Assembly (NCBI GenBank): GCA_910577765.1
Contig: CAJTOV010000128.1
Coordinates: 1-10,871 of the forward strand
Direction: 5' to 3'
DNA from: an uncultured Lachnospiraceae bacterium
GTDB lineage: Bacteria > Bacillota > Clostridia > Lachnospirales > Lachnospiraceae
Length of the DNA: 10,871 nucleotides
Numbering within the stretch: the stretch's first letter is position 1; every line of letters begins with the position of its first letter. The position numbers and the translations under genes were made by a program. Of this stretch, positions 5,533-10,871 are shown one piece after another. A model generated the notes under the pieces. It worked only from the letters and a program-made list of their open reading frames with translations. It made no database searches and had not been told where the DNA came from.

Positions 5533-6822
5533 TCAGCTATGAAATGCTCCCATCCCCGGGTACACGGCTCCTGCTCCCAGCTCCTCCTCAATCCGCAGAA
5601 GCTGGTTGTATTTGGCCACCCGCTCGCTGCGGCTTGGGGCGCCTGTCTTGATCTGCCCTGCATTGAGGGCTACGGCCAGGTCTGCGATGGTGGTGTCCTC
5701 GGTCTCCCCGGACCGGTGGGATACCACTGCCGTGTACCCGGACCGGTGGGCCAGCTTTATGGCCTCCAGGGTCTCTGACACTGACCCGATCTGGTTTAAC
5801 TTGATCAGGATGGAATTGCCGCAGCGGCAGGATATGCCTTTGGCCAGACGTTCCGTGTTGGTTACAAAAAGATCGTCTCCCACAAGCTGCACCTTTCCTC
5901 CCAGCTCCCGGGTCAAAAGCTGCCAGCCTTCCCAGTCCTCCTCGTCCAGGCCGTCCTCAATGGAACGGACCGGATACCGTTCACACAGCTCCTTCCAGTG
6001 GGCCACAAGCTCTGCGGAGGTATAATGTTTCCCGCTTTTAGGCAGCACATACTCCCCCTTTTTCCCGCTCTTCCACTCACTGGAGGCTGCATCCATGGCC
6101 AGGACAAAATCCCTTCCCGGCTCATATCCGGCCCGTTTCACGGCTTCCAGAATGCACCGGATGGCTTCCTCATCCCCGGACAGGTCCGGTGCAAAGCCCC
6201 CTTCGTCTCCCACAGAGGTTGCCAGCCCCAGATCCTTCAAAAGGCCTGCCAGCCCGTGAAATACCTCTGCACACCAGCGCAGCCCCTCTCCGAAGCTTTC
6301 CGCCCCTACGGGCATGATCATGAATTCCTGGACATCTACATTGTTGGCTGCGTGGGCGCCTCCGTTTAAGATATTCATCATTGGAACCGGCATACGGTTG
6401 GCGCCGGCGCCTCCCAGAAACCGGTACAGAGGGATTCCCAGAGCCGCTGCCGCTGCCCGTGCACTGGCAATGGACACGGCCAGGATTGCATTGGCTCCCA
6501 GCCCTGACTTGTCCGGTGTGCCGTCTGCCAGAATCATGGCCCGGTCCACCCCGTAAAGGTCCGATGCGTCCAGACCGGAAACGGCTTTCCGGATCACCGT
6601 GTTGATATTGTCCACTGCCTTCCGGACTCCCTTTCCGCCGAAACGGCTTTTGTCCCCGTCCCGCAGCTCCAGGGCCTCAAACTCCCCGGTGGATGCCCCG
6701 CTGGGCGCTGCCCCCCGCCCCACTGTCCCGTCTGCCAGATGCACCTCCGCCTCCACAGTGGGATTTCCCCTGGAATCCAGGATCTCCCGGCCGGTTACCT
6801 TCTCAATCTCCAAATAATCCAT
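5533..6822 (-). CDS. eno: Enolase (phosphopyruvate hydratase)
   Basis: A 429-residue cytosolic glycolytic enzyme that converts 2-phosphoglycerate to phosphoenolpyruvate. Length and every key residue match the family: the mobile loop SGASTGEFEA (41-50), H157 in NGGAHAANNVD, acid E207 in GDEGGF, Mg ligands D244, E289 (SIEDGLDE) and D316 (VGDDLF), catalytic base K341 in LIKLNQIG, the SHRSGETED loop (368-376) and substrate lysine K392 in IKTGAPSRSE. An asparagine/aspartate usually follows the histidine-alanine pair; here it is alanine (HAANN), a mild variant. The frame is open up to 6969, but the extra 49 residues are unlike any enolase, and AAGGGA sits in front of the ATG at 6822. It is apparently monocistronic, with a structured leader upstream and a terminator downstream. 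Confidence 0.98.
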   Translation of the reverse strand: MDYLEIEKVTGREILDSRGNPTVEAEVHLADGTVGRGAAPSGASTGEFEALELRDGDKSRFGGKGVRKAVDNINTVIRKAVSGLDASDLYGVDRAMILADGTPDKSGLGANAILAVSIASARAAAAALGIPLYRFLGGAGANRMPVPMMNILNGGAHAANNVDVQEFMIMPVGAESFGEGLRWCAEVFHGLAGLLKDLGLATSVGDEGGFAPDLSGDEEAIRCILEAVKRAGYEPGRDFVLAMDAASSEWKSGKKGEYVLPKSGKHYTSAELVAHWKELCERYPVRSIEDGLDEEDWEGWQLLTRELGGKVQLVGDDLFVTNTERLAKGISCRCGNSILIKLNQIGSVSETLEAIKLAHRSGYTAVVSHRSGETEDTTIADLAVALNAGQIKTGAPSRSERVAKYNQLLRIEEELGAGAVYPGMGAFHS

Positions 6823-6861
6823 AGCTTTCCCTTCCCATGGGCAGACTGCCGCCCGGATACC

Positions 6862-6900
6862 GCCGGACCCGGGATATCTCTGTCCCTTCCCGGCTCCGGC
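6862..6900 (-). repeat. GC-rich hairpin in the enolase leader
   Basis: On the minus strand GCCGGA-G-CCGGGA pairs with TCCCGG-G-TCCGGC around a 13-base loop (AGGGACAGAGATA). That is twelve base pairs and one G-G mismatch. It ends 39 bases before the enolase ATG and has no T tail. It may affect mRNA stability or translation of enolase; no known riboswitch class is recognised. Confidence 0.6.
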
Positions 6901-6957
6901 CTCCGGACCGGTCTCCACATGATTCATACTTTTTATGTTACAGTTCACGGGGCGGGG

Positions 6958-7014
6958 AAAACTGGACAAAAACAGACGTCAAGCTGGCTTGTAAGACTGT
7001 TTTTGTCCAGTTTT
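6958..7014. repeat. Long inverted repeat, 18-base perfect arms
   Basis: AAAACTGGACAAAAACAG (6958-6975) and its exact reverse complement (6997-7014) enclose 21 bases, which contain a further small inverted repeat CAAGC-TG-GCTTG. It lies three bases from the double-hairpin repeat at 7018. It could be a terminator-like structure for the NUDIX gene unit, or the terminal repeats of a tiny defective element. It has no coding content. Confidence 0.85.
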
Positions 7015-7017
7015 CCA

Positions 7018-7070
7018 CATCGGGCGGACGCCCGATGCTTCTTGTCCGGCATAGCCGGACAAGAAGATGC
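7018..7070. repeat. Double-hairpin intergenic repeat, copy 2
   Basis: This copy matches bases 1-53 at 50 of 53 positions. Both hairpins are perfect here: nine-base arms CATCGGGCG/CGCCCGATG with a two-base loop, and thirteen-base arms CTTCTTGTCCGGC/GCCGGACAAGAAG with an ATA loop. It lies about 80 bases past the stop of the minus-strand NUDIX gene, in the same orientation relative to that gene as copy 1 has to the dehydrogenase gene. Confidence 0.9.
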
Positions 7071-7081
7071 CCCCCGAAATC

Positions 7082-7117
7082 AGAGCGTATCCGGAAATCA
7101 GGTTCCAGACACGCTCT
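7082..7117. repeat. Nested inverted repeat behind the NUDIX gene
   Basis: Outer arms AGAGCGT and ACGCTCT (seven bases) enclose inner arms GGAA and TTCC. The unit is 36 bases long and starts about 32 bases past the NUDIX stop codon on the minus strand. No T-run follows, so it is a weak terminator at best; it could be an extra part of the neighbouring repeat element. Confidence 0.5.
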
Positions 7118-7149
7118 AGTATTTACAGGAAAAGCTGCTTTGATACGGA

Positions 7150-7665
7150 TTATCCCAAAACATCCATTTCAAAGGCCTGGCGGATACTGTCATAATGCAG
7201 AAAGATCCCCTGCTCCGCCAGGCTGCGGATCTCCTCCAGGGTGGCCAGCTGAAAGCCGTCGGTCTCCTCCTTCTGGGGCCGGACATCGGCTTCCGAAAAA
7301 TCCAGCACAAACCGGTACACATCCACAAAATAATTGTCCCCGGTGCCTGGATTTTCCCGGTGGTAGGTGAACAGATACCCGCCCTCCGCCCCGGACACAT
7401 CGATGCCGGTCTCTTCCCGCACCTCCCGGACCACCGCATCTGCCGAATCCTCCCCGGCCAGCACCGCGCCTCCGGATACCTCCCACCAGCCCGGGGCCCA
7501 GTGCTTGGTCATGACCCTCTTTGTGATCAGAAACCGTTTGTCCGGCCTGGCTACTACCCCCAGAACCGTCAGATGGTACTCGTCATCCTTCAGGCACCAG
7601 TCGTTGCGGGCCATGGTCCGTCCTGTTCTCTGTTTGTTTTTGTCATAGATATCCCAGCGTTCCAT
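7150..7665 (-). CDS. NUDIX hydrolase
   Basis: A 171-residue soluble hydrolase of the NUDIX superfamily, which cleaves nucleoside diphosphates linked to another group or related pyrophosphates. A full NUDIX box is present at 66-88: G, five residues, E72, seven residues, REVREETGI, so all metal-binding glutamates are intact. The N-terminus WDIYDKNKQRTGRTMAR (4-20) resembles the isopentenyl-diphosphate-isomerase-like/YfcD-type branch, but the N-terminal active-site features of true IPP isomerase are not evident, so a broad name is safer. AAGGA sits seven bases before the ATG. It starts 21 bases after methionine aminopeptidase ends and is probably the last gene of that unit. The substrate is unknown. 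Confidence 0.92.
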   Translation of the reverse strand: MERWDIYDKNKQRTGRTMARNDWCLKDDEYHLTVLGVVARPDKRFLITKRVMTKHWAPGWWEVSGGAVLAGEDSADAVVREVREETGIDVSGAEGGYLFTYHRENPGTGDNYFVDVYRFVLDFSEADVRPQKEETDGFQLATLEEIRSLAEQGIFLHYDSIRQAFEMDVLG

Positions 7666-7686
7666 ATCCTTATCCTTCCATATCTG

Positions 7687-8559
7687 TTACCAGGCAATCA
7701 CCTCGTACCCGGTCTCTGTCACCAGCACCTGGATCTCCCACTGGGCCGAAGGCAGACCGTCCCTGGTATGGACGGTCCATCCGTTATCTTCCTCCACCTG
7801 GTTCTCCCAGGTTCCCATATTGACCATAGGCTCAATGGTAAAGCACAGTCCCGGAGCCATGATCATCCCGGTGCCCCGGCGGGCCACATAGCTGACAAAA
7901 GGCTCCTCGTGGAAGGCCAGGCCCACCCCGTGGCCTCCGATGTTCTGTACCACCTGGAATCCGTTCCTTCTAGCATGGTCATTGACCGCCTGGCCCACAT
8001 CCCCCAGAAATCCCCAGGGCTTCACTGCCTGAAGGCCCAGCTCCATACACTCCCTGGCCACCTTCACCAGCTTTTCCTTCTCCGGGCTCACCGTCCCGAT
8101 GCAGAACATCCGGGAGGAATCGGAATAGTACCCGTCCAGCACCGTGGACACGTCCACATTGACAATATCCCCTTCCTTAAGCACCACATCCGGAGACGGA
8201 ATCCCATGGCACACCTGGTCATTTAAGGAGGTGCAGACACTTTTGGGAAAGCCCTGGAAATTCAGCGGTGCCGGGATACCACCGCGCCGGGTGGTCTCCT
8301 CATAGACCCAGCGGTCAACCTGCTCCGTAGTCACACCGGCGCCGATGCGGGCCGCCACATAATCCAGCACCGCCACATTGATCCTGGCGCTTTCCCGGAT
8401 CTTCTCCATCTGGGCCGGAGTCTTAATCAGGTTCCGGGAAGGAATCTTACATCCCTTAAGCCGGTACATGGCCAGTCTCCGGTCAAATTCGTAATGGCAC
8501 TTCTTATACTTCTGCCCGCTGCCGCACCAGCAGGGGTCATTCCGGTTCATGGTCACCAT
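7687..8559 (-). CDS. map: Type I methionine aminopeptidase with N-terminal SEC-C zinc motif
   Basis: A 290-residue cytosolic metalloprotease that removes the initiator methionine from nascent proteins. It begins with a SEC-C zinc motif CWCGSGQKYKKCH (C10, C12, C21, H22), followed by the 'pita-bread' catalytic domain. The residues expected in type I enzymes are visible: H118 in CHGIP, metal ligands D136 (NVDV), D147 (YSDSS), H210 (GGHGVG), E243 (FTIEP) and E275 (SAQWE), plus H217 (FHEEP). In the last motif the usual EHT is EIQ: the ligand E275 is kept but the following histidine is isoleucine. The frame is open upstream to 8739 but would overlap the amidohydrolase gene. ATG 8559 has AAGGAG nine bases ahead; an ATG three codons later is the alternative. 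It follows the amidohydrolase by 67 bases. Confidence 0.95.
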   Translation of the reverse strand: MVTMNRNDPCWCGSGQKYKKCHYEFDRRLAMYRLKGCKIPSRNLIKTPAQMEKIRESARINVAVLDYVAARIGAGVTTEQVDRWVYEETTRRGGIPAPLNFQGFPKSVCTSLNDQVCHGIPSPDVVLKEGDIVNVDVSTVLDGYYSDSSRMFCIGTVSPEKEKLVKVARECMELGLQAVKPWGFLGDVGQAVNDHARRNGFQVVQNIGGHGVGLAFHEEPFVSYVARRGTGMIMAPGLCFTIEPMVNMGTWENQVEEDNGWTVHTRDGLPSAQWEIQVLVTETGYEVIAW

Positions 8560-8626
8560 ATCCGGCTGCTCCTTCCCCACCCTACGATTCGCCACAATCT
8601 TCCTGCCCGGCTGTGCCGGACCTTCT

Positions 8627-9466
8627 TCATACCGCCTGGAATCCGCCCATATCCCATACTTTGCAAAACCCGTACAGCTCTGCCGCGTTGCCGCCGAACA
8701 CTGCCTCCTGGTACTTTTCCGGCACCAGGTATTCCACAAACCGGATATACTGCTCCAGATTCACCAGGGGCCAGTCCGTACCGAACATGATCCGGCTGTA
8801 GCCCAGATACCTCAGCCAGGTTTTCAGGGCCTCCACGTATCCCCGCTTCTCCTCCACAAAGGCATCCACGTCAATCTGCCCCTCCAGAAGCCCCGACAGA
8901 TCCGCGGACACATTGGGATTCTTGCTGATAACGGCTGCCCCGTCGTTAAGCCAGGGATTGCCGAAATGGCACATGACAAACCGGACCCTGGGGTGCTTTA
9001 CCGCCGCTTCGTCCAGGGTCAGGGGATGGGCATATTTTAAATAGGCACTGGGGCCCGCAGTCTCTCCCATATGGACGGCCACCGGCTTGTCATAAGCCGC
9101 CGCCAGCTCATAGACCGGCTCATACACGGCGTCGGTCACATAGACCGGATTGTATCCCGGATACAGCTTGATTCCCCCGCACTGGTCCTGCTTTAAATGG
9201 TATTCCAGAAGGTCCAGGGACCCCTGGACATCGTGGCTGCTTAAATAGGAACGGTCCAGCCCGATACAGTATTTCAGCCACTCCGGGTACTTATGCCGCT
9301 CCGGCTCCAGGCCCCGGTTTCCCATGACCATACCGCCTACAATCCCCAGCCGGTCATACTCGGACCGCAGATGTTCCAGGGAGTTTTCATGGCCCGCATT
9401 TCCGGCGATCCCGTCGAAATAGGGGTCCTTATACACAAAATGCAGATGCCCGTCAATGATTCTCAT
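8627..9466 (-). CDS. Amidohydrolase-2 family metal-dependent hydrolase
   Basis: A 279-residue TIM-barrel hydrolase or decarboxylase of the amidohydrolase superfamily (the Amidohydro_2 group, which also includes ACMSD-like decarboxylases and related lactonases). Metal-site motifs appear in the expected order: DGHLH (H7, H9) after strand 1, GIKLYPGY with K100 (the superfamily often has a lysine or glutamate near here), AVHMGE (H132), MCHFGNP (H167) and FGTDWP (D231). The C-terminal GGNAAELYGF (258-267) is the usual ending. The substrate cannot be predicted. The ribosome site before ATG 9466 is weak (AGGCAAGCAGAAT), so it may rely on coupling with the preceding gene, whose stop is only 22 bases upstream. 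It is 67 bases ahead of methionine aminopeptidase. Confidence 0.88.
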   Translation of the reverse strand: MRIIDGHLHFVYKDPYFDGIAGNAGHENSLEHLRSEYDRLGIVGGMVMGNRGLEPERHKYPEWLKYCIGLDRSYLSSHDVQGSLDLLEYHLKQDQCGGIKLYPGYNPVYVTDAVYEPVYELAAAYDKPVAVHMGETAGPSAYLKYAHPLTLDEAAVKHPRVRFVMCHFGNPWLNDGAAVISKNPNVSADLSGLLEGQIDVDAFVEEKRGYVEALKTWLRYLGYSRIMFGTDWPLVNLEQYIRFVEYLVPEKYQEAVFGGNAAELYGFCKVWDMGGFQAV

Positions 9467-9488
9467 ATTCTGCTTGCCTGCCCTTTCC

Positions 9489-10793
<1,305 letters not shown>

Positions 10794-10795
10794 TT

Positions 10796-10871
10796 TCACT
10801 TATCCTTTCGCTCCATCCAGTACATCGTTGCATTAATCCCGAAGTAAATAGTGCTTGATATTCGTGTCAGC
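10796..10871 (-). CDS. C-terminal end of an upstream gene (partial)
   Basis: The only frame open from the window edge encodes 24 residues ending in GINATMYWMERKDK, then TGA at 10798-10796. Its last codons contain the ribosome site of the next gene, and its stop lies two bases before that gene's ATG, which argues that it is a real, coupled coding region. By context it may be the activase (BcrAD/BadFG-type) or N-terminal module of the 2-hydroxyacyl-CoA dehydratase system, but the visible residues are too few to identify. Confidence 0.55.
   Translation of the reverse strand, partial: LTRISSTIYFGINATMYWMERKDK

Larger units (their letters stand above)
6823..7149. other. Repeat-rich non-coding stretch between the NUDIX gene and enolase
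   Basis: These 327 bases hold no gene I can support. In minus-strand order they contain the 36-base inverted repeat at 7117-7082, the 53-base double hairpin at 7070-7018, the 57-base long hairpin at 7014-6958, an AT-rich segment around 6940-6919 where the enolase promoter would be expected (no convincing -35/-10 pair found), and the GC-rich leader hairpin at 6900-6862. At least five separate stem-loops sit in about 260 bases. Confidence 0.7.

Noticed and set aside
6823..6969. 49-residue N-terminal extension of enolase
   Set aside because: Not found in enolases, contains the leader hairpin, and the conserved N-terminus with its ribosome site begins at 6822.
7195..8226. 343-codon plus-strand frame across the NUDIX and aminopeptidase genes
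   Set aside because: It spans two real minus-strand genes and their intergenic gap; frame openness is explained by biased codon use in G+C-rich genes.
8560..8739. 60-residue N-terminal extension of methionine aminopeptidase
   Set aside because: It overlaps the amidohydrolase coding sequence in another frame and precedes a clear AAGGAG site for the shorter start.

Overview
The window looks like chromosomal DNA from a gut Lachnospiraceae-type Clostridium (Enterocloster / C. clostridioforme-like). This is inferred from fairly high G+C for a clostridium, strong AAGGAG/AGGAGG ribosome sites and family content: an EFR1-type flavodoxin-ferredoxin, a SEC-C methionine aminopeptidase, an Rpn-family nuclease and a 2-hydroxyacyl-CoA dehydratase-type protein. 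Species cannot be fixed from sequence reading alone. Every supported gene lies on the minus strand, so transcription runs from high to low coordinates.

Layout in transcription order. (1) 10871-7150 is a tightly packed run: the tail of an unidentified gene; a 2-hydroxyacyl-CoA dehydratase-like Fe-S protein starting 2 bases after that gene's stop; a metal-dependent amidohydrolase; methionine aminopeptidase with an N-terminal SEC-C zinc motif; and a NUDIX hydrolase. (2) 7149-6823 is a 327-base non-coding stretch packed with inverted repeats, including a 53-base double hairpin whose near-identical second copy sits at bases 1-53. (3) Enolase (6822-5533), with a GC-rich hairpin in its leader and a clear intrinsic terminator behind it. 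(4) A second unit with its own promoter (5465-5437): AEC-family carrier, a 97-residue unknown protein, EFR1-type flavodoxin/ferredoxin, acylphosphatase and a ZIP metal transporter, ending at a hairpin plus T9 tract (2046-2012). (5) An Rpn-family nuclease whose promoter is built into that terminator, followed by an FMN-dependent alpha-hydroxy-acid dehydrogenase with a cysteine-rich N-terminus, which ends 15 bases before repeat copy 1.

Most genes are recognisable metabolic or housekeeping functions, and I do not see a defence locus, prophage or complete mobile element. The parts most worth following up are the repeat-rich gap with its dispersed double-hairpin element, and the compact terminator/promoter overlap in front of the Rpn gene, where a T9 tract fills part of the promoter spacer and a G7 tract lies at the ribosome site. 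The Rpn gene is visibly more AT-rich than its neighbours and may lack its usual N-terminus. Several starts were moved inward from the longest reading frame (Rpn, unknown protein, AEC, enolase, aminopeptidase, dehydratase) because a good ribosome site or a promoter position decided them.
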